From: Aquificaceae bacterium
GTDB taxonomy: Bacteria; Aquificota; Aquificia; Aquificales; Aquificaceae
Reading direction: 5' to 3'
DNA: 64,000 nucleotides
Assembly: GCA_026981975.1 (NCBI GenBank)
Contig: JALSHV010000010.1
Coordinates: 124,001 to 188,000, forward strand
The notes under the pieces are model-generated. The model saw only the letters and a list, made by a program, of their open reading frames with translations, made no database searches and was not told the origin of the DNA. Below, in pieces: positions 7,790 through 15,805 of the stretch (its first letter is position 1; every line of letters starts with the position of its first letter). The position numbers were made by a program, and so were the translations under genes.

Positions 7790-9817
7790 ATGGCACTCAG
7801 CAAAAAGATAACCATCGCCTCTCTTATCCCAACCACCTTTATGGTGTTTTTTGCTGTGGGCATTTCCCTTTACTTTTGGCATCACTACAAATCAGCAAAC
7901 ACTATAAAAGATATTTCCTTTCTTATAGGTGCTTCCTCTTGTTTAATTCACGAACTTCAGAAGGAAAGGGGTATGAGTGCGGGTTTTATAGGAAGTAAGG
8001 GAAAGAAATTCCGAGATTCTTTAAGAAAACAAAGAGAAGAAACAGATGTTGCTCTTAAATCCTTTAAAGGATTTTTAAAGGTAGCTGAATACGATGAGAG
8101 AATAGAAAGTGTTATCCGCAGAGTAGAAGCCGAACTTGACAAATTAGAAGATGTAAGACTCAAGGTAGATAATCTTGCCATAGATAAAGCTCAGGTAGTT
8201 AAGTTCTATACAAATATAAACAATCAGCTTATAGATCTTATAGGCTTAATGGTTCATCATTCCAAGGATATCCACGTAGGTGCTAGAATAGTAGCTCTTA
8301 AAGAATTTTCCCGTGCAAAAGACTTAGAAGGCATAAAAAGAGCTCTTTTGAGTATAGTATTTTCTCAAGACGAATTTGATCAAGACACACTTCTAACTTT
8401 TGCCCGTATTAGCGGAAAAGAAAAAGCTTATATGGAATCCTTTGAAAGTATAGCTCCTCCTTTTTACTTAGATTACTTTAACAAGCTAAAGGAAAGAGAA
8501 GCTTTTAAAAGAGCAAAACAACTGGAAGAGTTAGCGCTCTCCAAAAAAAGAAACTACGGCATTGATCCAGAGGAGTGGTTTAGAATTCAAACACAAAGGA
8601 TAAATCTGTTTAAAGAAATGGAAGATTATATGCTTACCGATATAACAGATTTTGCAGATAATTTAAGAAATTCAACTTTCAAAAAATTTGGAGCTGTAGT
8701 AGTCCTTGCTTTGTTTTTAACTGGAATAACAGGAACACTGGTCTACAAGATAGTATCAGATGTAAACAACAGAATAAAAGAAGTTGTTAGCAGTGTTGTT
8801 ACAACCGCTGAAAAGATGGAATTTGAACTGAGTGGTTTTCAAAAACAAAACAAAAAAGATGAATTTTCTTTATTGGAAAAAGCTATTTCCGAAATGCTCC
8901 ACGGTATAGGATCTGTTATAGAAAACATAAGAGCAGTAATGGAAAAGGTATCTCAAGGCTATTTTTCTAAAAGAGTTGAAGGGGACTTTAAAGGAGATAT
9001 TAAAGCTCTTGCTGACAATATAAATTCCTCCCTTGAAACCTTACAAAAAGCTATGATTTCCATAAAGAAAGTAATTGAAGAAGTAGCAAAAGGTAATCTC
9101 AAAGTGCGAATAGAGGAGGAATTTACAGGTGATATACAAGAACTGACAAGCTATATAAATTCAGCACTTGATGATCTTCAGGGTCTTCTTAAACATATAA
9201 GAGATGATCTTATAAACGTGACTTCCAATATAGCCAGTATAACAACCTCCGTAGATGAAACCTCAGAAGCTATAAGACAGATATCGGAAGAAACCCTTAA
9301 AGCCAGAAACAGAGCAGGGGATATGGAAAAAGCAATAGAAGCAGGAAAAGGCAGAGTTAAAGACATGCATTCTGCCATGAACGCTATAGTCAACGTCAGT
9401 AAAGAAGTAACTTCTATAACGGAAACCATAGTTACCATAGCAGAACAAACAAATCTGTTGGCTTTAAACGCAGCTATAGAAGCTGCCAGAGCGGGAGAAA
9501 TGGGAAGAGGTTTTGCGGTTGTTGCCGATGAAGTAAGGAGATTAGCTGAAATATCCGCAAAGGCTGCTAAGGAAATAGCCAGTCTTTTGGAAAAAACGGT
9601 GAATACAGTTGAAGCGGGTCAGATGTCCGCTGAGCATGTGGTTGAAAGCTATAAAAGGATAGAAGAGGTTGTCAGAGAAGTGGCTTCTTCCATAGACAAT
9701 ATAGCTACTGCTATGGAAGAACAGAGCAGGGCTGTTGATCTTATAAGGGATAATATCGCAGATATTTCCAAAAGCACAGACAGAATAGAAGAAAATATAA
9801 AGAAATTCCAAGTTTAA
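7790..9817 (+). CDS. Methyl-accepting chemotaxis protein with NIT sensor domain
   Basis: This membrane chemoreceptor has 675 residues. TM1 lies at about 9-30. A periplasmic alpha-helical domain follows, with the nitrate/nitrite-sensing (NIT) signature HELQKERGMSAGF and then a QREETD-like motif. TM2 is at about 300-322. Two consecutive HAMP-like segments follow at about 380-465. The cytoplasmic methyl-accepting domain has the tip [19 protein letters not shown] near 553-571. The start ATG at 7790 places TM1 at the N-terminus; an earlier in-frame start would add about 40 residues across the promoter region of the divergent gene. NIT domains bind nitrate or nitrite in characterised cases, so taxis toward an electron acceptor is a reasonable inference. 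No che genes are in the window. Confidence 0.9.
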   Translation: MALSKKITIASLIPTTFMVFFAVGISLYFWHHYKSANTIKDISFLIGASSCLIHELQKERGMSAGFIGSKGKKFRDSLRKQREETDVALKSFKGFLKVAEYDERIESVIRRVEAELDKLEDVRLKVDNLAIDKAQVVKFYTNINNQLIDLIGLMVHHSKDIHVGARIVALKEFSRAKDLEGIKRALLSIVFSQDEFDQDTLLTFARISGKEKAYMESFESIAPPFYLDYFNKLKEREAFKRAKQLEELALSKKRNYGIDPEEWFRIQTQRINLFKEMEDYMLTDITDFADNLRNSTFKKFGAVVVLALFLTGITGTLVYKIVSDVNNRIKEVVSSVVTTAEKMEFELSGFQKQNKKDEFSLLEKAISEMLHGIGSVIENIRAVMEKVSQGYFSKRVEGDFKGDIKALADNINSSLETLQKAMISIKKVIEEVAKGNLKVRIEEEFTGDIQELTSYINSALDDLQGLLKHIRDDLINVTSNIASITTSVDETSEAIRQISEETLKARNRAGDMEKAIEAGKGRVKDMHSAMNAIVNVSKEVTSITETIVTIAEQTNLLALNAAIEAARAGEMGRGFAVVADEVRRLAEISAKAAKEIASLLEKTVNTVEAGQMSAEHVVESYKRIEEVVREVASSIDNIATAMEEQSRAVDLIRDNIADISKSTDRIEENIKKFQV

Positions 9818-9833
9818 TTTTAAATTTAAAACA

Positions 9834-9847
9834 ATGATCTAAATCAT
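9834..9847. promoter_or_regulatory. FNR/DNR-like inverted repeat upstream of cytochrome c
   Basis: ATGAT-CTAA-ATCAT is a perfect inverted repeat whose core TGAT-N4-ATCA matches the binding site of FNR-type CRP-family regulators. It lies about 50 nt upstream of the start point predicted from the promoter at 9859-9886. Confidence 0.4.
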
Positions 9848-9858
9848 GGAATAAGATA

Positions 9859-9886
9859 TTGAGATTGGATTTCAATTTTTTATAGA
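9859..9886 (+). promoter_or_regulatory. Promoter candidate and C-rich leader before cytochrome c
   Basis: TTGAGA (9859-9864), a 16-nt spacer and TATAGA (9881-9886) form a sigma-70-type promoter. The transcript would carry an unusually C-rich stretch (about 9889-9940) with repeated CCTCC motifs, followed by a T-run at about 9939-9945, before the cytochrome c ATG at 9969. A second, weaker hexamer TAAAAT (9956-9961) lies 7 nt before that ATG, so the C-rich part could also be a separate short RNA. No strong hairpin is seen in it. Confidence 0.35.
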
Positions 9887-9968
9887 GCTTTCCTCTTCCT
9901 CCGGAGACTCCTGCACCCAAGGTCCCGCCGCGCCTCCTCTTTTTTATCCTTTTGATAAAATTACTAAA

Positions 9969-10304
9969 ATGCAAAAGATAATCTTGGTTTTTCTCTTTTT
10001 AGTAGGCTATTTGTTCGGATCAGAACAGGGACTTGAGCTTTTCAAGTCAAGAGGATGTGCTTCTTGTCATCAACCAAGTGTAGAAGCGTTCGGTCCTTCC
10101 CTGAAGAAGATAGCTAAAGCTTACAAAGGCAAGCGAGAAGATCTGATAAGGTATCTTCGTGGAGAAGCACCACCCATAGTTGATCCTTCAAGAGCGGGTA
10201 TAATGGAAGCTCAGCTTACAATGGTAAAGGATTTAGAAGAAGAGCAACTGCTCGCGTTGGTAGATTTTATACTTAGCTTTGAAAAAACTTCAGAGGAGCA
10301 ATGA
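9969..10304 (+). CDS. Class I c-type cytochrome, periplasmic
   Basis: This 111-residue precursor starts with a Sec signal peptide (about 1-17, with hydrophobic core ILVFLFLVGYLFG). The mature domain has one heme-binding CASCH motif (about residues 30-34) and a likely distal ligand Met in one of the IMEAQLTM positions, as in small cytochrome c-552/c-555 electron carriers. It probably shuttles electrons between the bc1 complex and a terminal oxidase or other reductases. The stop codon overlaps the aspS start (ATGA), so the two genes are translationally linked. An FNR-like repeat upstream suggests control by oxygen or electron-acceptor state (inference). Confidence 0.88.
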   Translation: MQKIILVFLFLVGYLFGSEQGLELFKSRGCASCHQPSVEAFGPSLKKIAKAYKGKREDLIRYLRGEAPPIVDPSRAGIMEAQLTMVKDLEEEQLLALVDFILSFEKTSEEQ

Positions 10305-12112
10305 TAGAAGCTTTTGTTAATTTCAAAAGGGATAAATACTGCGGAGAAGTTTCCACAGAAGATAAAGGCAGGGAAATAAAGCTCTGCGGTTGGGTTCACA
10401 GAATAAGAAATCACGGAGGGGTTATCTTCATAGACTTAAGAGACAGAGAAGGCATTGTTCAGGTAGTTGTTGAGGAAAGCAGGAATCCAACTGTTTACGA
10501 AAAAGCGGAAAAAGTAAAACCAGAGTGGGTTATAGGCGTAAAGGGAACAGTAAGAGACAGGCCCCCGGGCACAGAAAATCCTAAGCTTAAAACCGGCTAT
10601 TTAGAAGTTGTATGTAACGAGCTAAAAGTATTCAACACTTCCGAAGTTCCCCCCTTTCCGGTGGAAGAGGAAACACGGGTTTCAGAAGAGCTGAAACTCA
10701 AATACAGATACATAGATCTAAGAAGAGATTCCATGAAAGAGAATATTATTTTTAGACACAGGGTATATCAAAAGGTAAGGAAGTTTTTTGATGCCAAAGG
10801 CTTTATTGAAATAGAAACTCCTTTTTTAACAAAATCCACACCTGAGGGTGCAAGGGATTTTATAGTGCCTTCACGTTTGCACCCTGCTAAATTTTACGCT
10901 CTTCCCCAATCTCCTCAGCTTTTTAAACAAGTGCTCATGGTAGCGGGATTTGACAGATACTACCAAATAGTGCGGTGTTTCAGAGATGAAGATCTAAGAG
11001 CAGATAGACAACCTGAATTTACCCAGATAGACTACGAAATGTCCTTTGCAGATGAAGAAGAGATAATGTCTGTGGCGGAAGAACTGGTAACCGAACTTTT
11101 CAAAGATCTATTAGGAATAAATTTAAACACTCCTTTTGAAAGAATACCTTATAGGGAAGCCTTGGAACTTTACGGAACAGATAAACCGGACAGGCGATTT
11201 GATCTTAAGCTAATAGATCTCACAGATATTTTTAGAAATACGGAATTCAGAGTTTTCAAAACAGCAATAAACGCAGGAGGAGTTGTTAAGGCTATAAACT
11301 TCAAAAGATCCTTTCTTTCCAGAAAGGATATAGACGAACTGACTGCTTACGTTCAAACCTTAGGAGCAAAAGGACTTGCGTGGATAAAAATAGAAAAGGA
11401 TAAACTAAATTCCCCAATAGTTAAGTTTTTTACAGAAGAAGAAAAAAAACTCTTGAAGGAGAAAACGAACGCAGAGGAAGGAGATACAGTGTTTTTCTGC
11501 GCAGACAGTGTAGAGAATGTTCACAAAATACTGGGAAATCTCAGGGTTCATTTAGCGAATAAGTATAATCTTGTAAATAAAAAAAAGTGGGAAGCTTTGT
11601 GGATTGTGGATTTCCCGCTTATGGAGTGGGACGAAGAGGAAGGAAGGTTTATCTCTCTTCATCACCCCTTTACTTCACCACGAGATGAAGATGTAGATCT
11701 ATTAAAAGAAGCACTTGAAACAAAGGATCTTCAAGAGAAAAAAGCACTTATAGGTAGAGTAAGAGCAAAAGCTTATGATCTTGTTCTCAATGGTGAGGAA
11801 ATTGGTGGGGGTTCTGTGCGTATTCATACTTCCGAACTTCAAAATATTGTTTTTAAACTCCTTAACATAGGAGAAGTAGAAGCAAAAGAAAAATTCGGTT
11901 TTTTATTAGAAGCCCTTAGATTCGGCGCTCCTCCTCATGGCGGATTTGCTTTCGGATTAGACAGACTTATAGCTTTAATGAGAGGCTTAGACTCAATAAG
12001 AGATGTTATAGCTTTCCCGAAAACCCAAAAAGGCATCTGTCCGCTTACTTCTGCTCCTGACTACGTCACCCCCCTCCAGCTTAAAGAAGTGCATATAAAA
12101 GTTGAAGAATAA
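10301..12112 (+). CDS. aspS: Aspartyl-tRNA synthetase
   Basis: This is a class II synthetase of 603 residues, the bacterial type with an N-terminal OB anticodon-binding domain (about 1-110), a catalytic core and an inserted GAD domain (about 290-410). Motif 2 is seen in FRDEDLRADRQPEF and motif 3 in GFAFGLDRL near the C-terminus. Bacteria with GatCAB and no asparaginyl-tRNA synthetase often use a non-discriminating AspRS. gatA lies at 19759-21201, but the presence of AsnRS elsewhere in the genome cannot be judged. The ATG overlaps the cytochrome c stop by 4 nt. Confidence 0.96.
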   Translation: MIEAFVNFKRDKYCGEVSTEDKGREIKLCGWVHRIRNHGGVIFIDLRDREGIVQVVVEESRNPTVYEKAEKVKPEWVIGVKGTVRDRPPGTENPKLKTGYLEVVCNELKVFNTSEVPPFPVEEETRVSEELKLKYRYIDLRRDSMKENIIFRHRVYQKVRKFFDAKGFIEIETPFLTKSTPEGARDFIVPSRLHPAKFYALPQSPQLFKQVLMVAGFDRYYQIVRCFRDEDLRADRQPEFTQIDYEMSFADEEEIMSVAEELVTELFKDLLGINLNTPFERIPYREALELYGTDKPDRRFDLKLIDLTDIFRNTEFRVFKTAINAGGVVKAINFKRSFLSRKDIDELTAYVQTLGAKGLAWIKIEKDKLNSPIVKFFTEEEKKLLKEKTNAEEGDTVFFCADSVENVHKILGNLRVHLANKYNLVNKKKWEALWIVDFPLMEWDEEEGRFISLHHPFTSPRDEDVDLLKEALETKDLQEKKALIGRVRAKAYDLVLNGEEIGGGSVRIHTSELQNIVFKLLNIGEVEAKEKFGFLLEALRFGAPPHGGFAFGLDRLIALMRGLDSIRDVIAFPKTQKGICPLTSAPDYVTPLQLKEVHIKVEE

Positions 12113-12126
12113 GCTTTTCAGACTTG

Positions 12127-12813
12127 ATGGCAGACGAGTTTAAAGGGAAGCTGTTCGTTGTTCCTACCCCCATAGGTAATTTGAAAGATATAACTCTGCG
12201 GGCTTTAGAAGTTTTACAAAAAGCCCCTTTTATAGCCTGTGAGGATACAAGAAGAACAAAAATACTTCTTAACCATTATGGAATAAAAGGAAAAAAACTT
12301 ATATCCTACTATGAACCTAAGGAAGAACGTCAAATTCCCAAGCTATTTAAATTACTGAAAAATCACGATATTGCATTGGTTTCCGATGCAGGAACTCCCG
12401 CCATATCGGATCCGGGTTATAAGCTTATAAGAGCCTGTTTAAACTCCGGTATAGTTGTTGAAGTTCTACCCGGTCCGTCTGCTTTTGTAACCGCCCTTGT
12501 CGGCTCTGGATTACCCACTGATAGTTTTATCTTTGTGGGATTTCCCCCCAAGAAAGGCACAAAAGGATTTTTTGAAAACTTAAGATCCTGTAGAGCTTCC
12601 ACCTTCATAGTCTACGAATCTCCAAAAAGGGTGGTAAAGACTCTTGAAATTGTAAGGGAGGTTTTTGGTAATGTAAGAGTCTGTGTAGCCCGCGAACTTA
12701 CCAAAATTCACGAAGAATTCATACGAGGGGACATATTTGAAGTTATGGAAGAGCTAAAGAACAGGAAAACCGTTAAAGGAGAACTGACAATCTTGTTTAC
12801 GGAGAAACCATGA
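12127..12813 (+). CDS. rsmI: 16S rRNA (cytidine-1402 2'-O) methyltransferase RsmI
   Basis: RsmI adds the 2'-O-methyl group of C1402 in the decoding centre of 16S rRNA. The protein has 228 residues of the tetrapyrrole-methylase fold. Signatures include VVPTPIGNLKDITLRAL at the N-terminus, EDTRRTKILL, SDAGTPAISDPG and LPGPSAF. It is shorter than E. coli RsmI because the C-terminal extension is absent, which is common. The ATG at 12127 is preferred over the TTG directly upstream. The stop overlaps the next start (ATGA). Confidence 0.93.
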   Translation: MADEFKGKLFVVPTPIGNLKDITLRALEVLQKAPFIACEDTRRTKILLNHYGIKGKKLISYYEPKEERQIPKLFKLLKNHDIALVSDAGTPAISDPGYKLIRACLNSGIVVEVLPGPSAFVTALVGSGLPTDSFIFVGFPPKKGTKGFFENLRSCRASTFIVYESPKRVVKTLEIVREVFGNVRVCVARELTKIHEEFIRGDIFEVMEELKNRKTVKGELTILFTEKP

Positions 12814-13505
12814 TGGCTGTTCGCTATACCGTTATATTATTGCTTAGTCTTTTAGTTGCTTTTGGAATAACTTACATAAACTATCGTTTTATTCTAAACC
12901 TTGAAAACATAAGCTTTTTTTACTTTCTTATACCAATACTTGCAGGGTTTGTATGTGGTATTGTTATTGTAATTTTTTTAAACAAACTAAACTCTCTCAG
13001 AGAGAGTGAGAAAAAGATAAGAGATATGGCTTTTACCGATGAGCTCACAGGTTTACCTAACAGGAGATCTTTGTTAGATCTTCTTGATTTTGAACTCAAA
13101 CGTGCCCGCAGATTCTACACTCCTTTATCAATAGCTCTTCTTGACTTGGACGATTTTAAGCAGATAAACGACAGATACGGACATTTGATAGGAGATGAAG
13201 TTTTAAAAGAAATGGCAAGAGTATTACGTTCATGTTTACGCTCCACTGATATTGTAGGACGCTTCGGTGGTGAGGAATTTATGATAATTATGCCTGCTAC
13301 CTCCTTTAAAACAGCGGTAAAGGTTATGGAAAGAGTAAGGGAAGCGGTAGAACATACTTTTTTTGAACCGGTAGGCAGTGTGAGTATAAGCATAGGAGTT
13401 ACAGAACTAAGAGAAGAGGATTCAGCTCAGGATCTAATAACAAGAGCTGATGAAAACCTTTACAAAGCAAAAAGGGAAGGGAAAAATCGTGTCATTGCGG
13501 GTTAG
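12810..13505 (+). CDS. Membrane-bound GGDEF diguanylate cyclase
   Basis: This 231-residue protein has two N-terminal membrane helices (about 7-26 and 34-58) and one GGDEF domain (about 70-230). The active-site motif is GGEEF, and RSTD lies five residues before it, matching the RxxD inhibitory site that binds product c-di-GMP. It should therefore be an active cyclase under feedback inhibition. No sensor domain other than the membrane helices is seen. It is translationally coupled to rsmI (ATGA overlap), and its end overlaps the convergent tatA end by 4 nt. A PilZ-domain effector occurs in the same window at 38253-38861. Confidence 0.92.
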   Translation: MMAVRYTVILLLSLLVAFGITYINYRFILNLENISFFYFLIPILAGFVCGIVIVIFLNKLNSLRESEKKIRDMAFTDELTGLPNRRSLLDLLDFELKRARRFYTPLSIALLDLDDFKQINDRYGHLIGDEVLKEMARVLRSCLRSTDIVGRFGGEEFMIIMPATSFKTAVKVMERVREAVEHTFFEPVGSVSISIGVTELREEDSAQDLITRADENLYKAKREGKNRVIAG

Positions 13506-13732
13506 CTGGTCTTAGCTGACTCCTTCTTCTCTTCAGGCTCAACGTCTTCCGCTTTAACTTCTTTAATGTTTTTCTCTTCTTCTATTTCTCCGGAAAGAGC
13601 CTTTTTAAAGTTTCTTATCCCCGCACCCAAGGCTTTCCCTGCTTCGGGAAGCCTTGAAGCTCCGAATAGAATAAATATTATTGCTAAGATTACTAGAATT
13701 TCCGGTAGGGATATGTTTCCTATAAGTGGCAT
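13502..13732 (-). CDS. tatA: Twin-arginine translocase TatA/E component
   Basis: This 76-residue protein has one N-terminal membrane helix (about 9-24), the family motif [14 protein letters not shown] at the start of the amphipathic helix, and an acidic and lysine-rich tail. TatA oligomers form the conduit that exports folded proteins such as cofactor-loaded redox enzymes. The start is supported by GAGGTGA a few nt upstream. The gene stands alone, with no tatC or tatB beside it. It is preceded by a highly structured RNA leader (13748-13838) that is shared with rseP, so its expression may be controlled through that element. Confidence 0.92.
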   Translation of the reverse strand: MPLIGNISLPEILVILAIIFILFGASRLPEAGKALGAGIRNFKKALSGEIEEEKNIKEVKAEDVEPEEKKESAKTS

Positions 13733-13747
13733 ATCTCACCTCGTTTA

Positions 13748-13838
13748 ACCGAACCCTTAAAGGTCCGGTGCGGGGGTATTTGTATCCCGCCTTTGTAAGG
13801 GCGCCCATATCCCCCGCAGGCGGTATTTGGACACCCTT
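13748..13838 (-). promoter_or_regulatory. Structured leader RNA of tatA, copy 1 of a repeated element
   Basis: Read 5' to 3' on the minus strand, helix A is 13838-13829 with 13806-13797 (10 pairs, two of them G.U). Helix B is 13823-13818 with 13792-13787 (CCGCCT/AGGCGG). Helix C is 13817-13811 with 13776-13770 (GCGGGGG/CCCCCGC). The order A-B-C-A'-B'-C' makes all three helices cross. Single-stranded AAATA joins A to B, and GATACAAAT joins B' to C'. A further hairpin follows at 13769-13748 (ACCGGACC/GGTTCGGT), just before the GAGGTGA of tatA. The G.U pairs of helix A would be A/C mismatches on the other strand, which fixes the RNA strand. Copy 2 lies before rseP. I do not recognise the family. 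Confidence 0.8.
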
Positions 13839-13882
13839 TGGTAATTTCCACGCATATACGCATATTGATTTAATATAACTCT

Positions 13883-14125
13883 TCAGCAACATCTTATCCA
13901 CTCTAAGGGAGATTTTTCCATTCCCATTCTTCTATGCCAACTGTGAAATTCTTCAAGAAGCTCAGGAATTATTTCTGCAAAGTAAAATTTGAAGTAATTA
14001 GGCATTCCGAAGTATTCCGCAAAGAGAAAAAAGAGAAAAACTTCCTCCATTTGACGTGCGGATTTCCTAAAACCGTAGCCGAACTTTAATCTGTAAATTT
14101 CCTTTAGAAACTCATTTATACCCAT
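13883..14125 (-). CDS. Small CstA-linked protein ending in Cys-Cys
   Basis: This 80-residue protein starts [10 protein letters not shown] and ends EWIRCC with the two cysteines at the very C-terminus. It resembles the small 'CC-star' proteins that I recall as neighbours of carbon-starvation transporter genes. That family link is from memory and not certain. The middle part is aromatic (Phe/Tyr rich) but shows no clear membrane helix. The ATG at 14125 overlaps the cstA stop region by 14 nt, and a TTG three codons earlier is the alternative. The terminal thiol pair could bind metal or be modified (inference). Confidence 0.65.
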   Translation of the reverse strand: MGINEFLKEIYRLKFGYGFRKSARQMEEVFLFFLFAEYFGMPNYFKFYFAEIIPELLEEFHSWHRRMGMEKSPLEWIRCC

Positions 14126-15776
14126 TTTTGACAACTCTTATTGATTCTAAGATAATAACCACTTCTAATGTAAGAATAATAAAGCTAACAGTTGCAAGCA
14201 GTATGTCTTTCTTCAGAGTATTGTTAAGGAAGTTCAAAAACATAGCCGATGAAGTAATGATCAGAACAAGCATAAAAGGTATAAGAATAGCTAATGTGGG
14301 TTTTCTTTCACTACGTAAATAAAGAAAGGATACAAGAAGAGCAAGAGCTGCAAGTAGCTGATTTGCCGCCCCAAAAATGGGCCAGAAAAGGAAACCACCT
14401 TTACCTTCTTCTTTGGAAAAAACGAGAACCATAGAAGTAAGAACAGCTATCAAAGAAGCACTCCACGGGTTACGGAGTAATTTAAGGTCGTATATATGTC
14501 CCAATTCGTTAAGTATATACCTTTGAATTCTTACACTAGTGTCCATGGTGGTAGCGGCGAACAGAACTATCAGAGTAGCTATTAAGGTTTGAGAAAGTCC
14601 GTAATCTATACCTAAGGAGGATATAAGTCCCGCACCCCCTTCTACTACTGCGGGAATGGAGGATTTCTTTATAGAATCCCAAGAGCTGTATAGTTCAGAA
14701 TATCTATCGTAGGAAACTAAAGAAAGTCCAGCAGTGCAGGCTACTATAACTATAACTGCCAAAGAGCTTTCTCCTAAAAAGCCTAAGTAACCTACCGTTC
14801 TGGCATCGCTTTCCTTAGACAGTTGCTTAGAGGTAGTTCCTGAAGATACAAGAGCGTGAAAACCACTCAAAGCACCACAGGCTATTGTTATAAACAAAAA
14901 GGGAAAAATAGAAGGTGCGCCTTCGGGATCAATATTAATAGCAGGTGCGGATACAACTGGATCTGCGACTAAAGCTCCTACATACATCAAGACGAGTAAA
15001 ACTATAAGCTGAAGGCCGTTTAGAAAATCGCGGGGCTGTAACAAAACCCAAACAGGTAAAGAAGAAGCAAAGAAAGTGTATAAAAACAAGATAAAAATCC
15101 AAAAAATAAGGGGATCTATTCCCGTCAGGTTTTTGAGTATATCCGGGTAGACAGGGAAGGAGTTCCCCACAAAAACAGAGATATAAAGAAGGAGAAGAAA
15201 CACAATACTCAAAAGGACAAAGTTTACTCTGAACCTGTAAACACTGTATCCGAAAATTACCGCAAGAGGAACAATGCTCCATGCAGGTATAACGCTAGCG
15301 GGAAATTTTGTAAACAGCAGTGCTATAACGTAAGCAAAAACTGCATTTACAAGTATTGCCAAGGCTAATATCAAAAGCAGAAAAACTATTCTTGCTTTTT
15401 CTCCTGCGTAGTTTCCCAAAATAGTTCCTATGGACTTTCCCTTATGTCTTATGGAAGTCACAAGAGCAGAGAAATCATGAACAGCACCTATGAAAACTGC
15501 TCCCAAGACAACCCAAAGCAGAGCGGGTAACCAACCCCATATTACCGCTATCGCAGGACCTATAATAGGACCAGCCCCTGTAATAGAAGTAAAGTGATGT
15601 CCTAAAAGAATCCAGCGGTTTGTAGGCACGTAATCTACGTCATCTCTCAACTCCCAAGCGGGAGTTTTTCTGGAATCGTCAAGAGAGAAAACCTTTTTAG
15701 AAAGGTAGCGGGAGTAAAGTAAATATCCCATGGCATACATAAGAAAAGCAAAAAGAATGATTTCTATCGCACTCAT
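14112..15776 (-). CDS. cstA: Carbon starvation protein A family transporter
   Basis: This is a polytopic membrane protein of about 554 residues with many hydrophobic helices. The CstA signatures include [20 protein letters not shown] near residue 60 and GAVHDF near 105. E. coli relatives transport pyruvate or peptides across the inner membrane. The ATG at 15776 (MSAIEIILF) is preferred; the TTG six nt upstream is an alternative. A TATAAT lies 11 nt before this ATG. It is divergent from thiO across about 30 nt and overlaps the small CC-terminal protein gene downstream, so the two are probably one operon. Confidence 0.92.
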   Translation of the reverse strand: MSAIEIILFAFLMYAMGYLLYSRYLSKKVFSLDDSRKTPAWELRDDVDYVPTNRWILLGHHFTSITGAGPIIGPAIAVIWGWLPALLWVVLGAVFIGAVHDFSALVTSIRHKGKSIGTILGNYAGEKARIVFLLLILALAILVNAVFAYVIALLFTKFPASVIPAWSIVPLAVIFGYSVYRFRVNFVLLSIVFLLLLYISVFVGNSFPVYPDILKNLTGIDPLIFWIFILFLYTFFASSLPVWVLLQPRDFLNGLQLIVLLVLMYVGALVADPVVSAPAINIDPEGAPSIFPFLFITIACGALSGFHALVSSGTTSKQLSKESDARTVGYLGFLGESSLAVIVIVACTAGLSLVSYDRYSELYSSWDSIKKSSIPAVVEGGAGLISSLGIDYGLSQTLIATLIVLFAATTMDTSVRIQRYILNELGHIYDLKLLRNPWSASLIAVLTSMVLVFSKEEGKGGFLFWPIFGAANQLLAALALLVSFLYLRSERKPTLAILIPFMLVLIITSSAMFLNFLNNTLKKDILLATVSFIILTLEVVIILESIRVVKNGYK

Positions 15777-15805
15777 CTTCAAAGCTAATTATATTTAAAT
15801 TTTCC

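Noticed and set aside
9887..9950. GC-rich stretch as SRP RNA or tRNA
   Set aside because: Neither strand has the GGAA tetraloop domain of SRP RNA, a T-loop motif or an acceptor stem.
13748..13838. The same element as a DNA transposon or REP-type repeat
   Set aside because: The two copies share topology and linkers but not arm sequence, there are no target duplications, and both sit in the sense orientation before genes. This fits a selected RNA rather than a copied DNA element.
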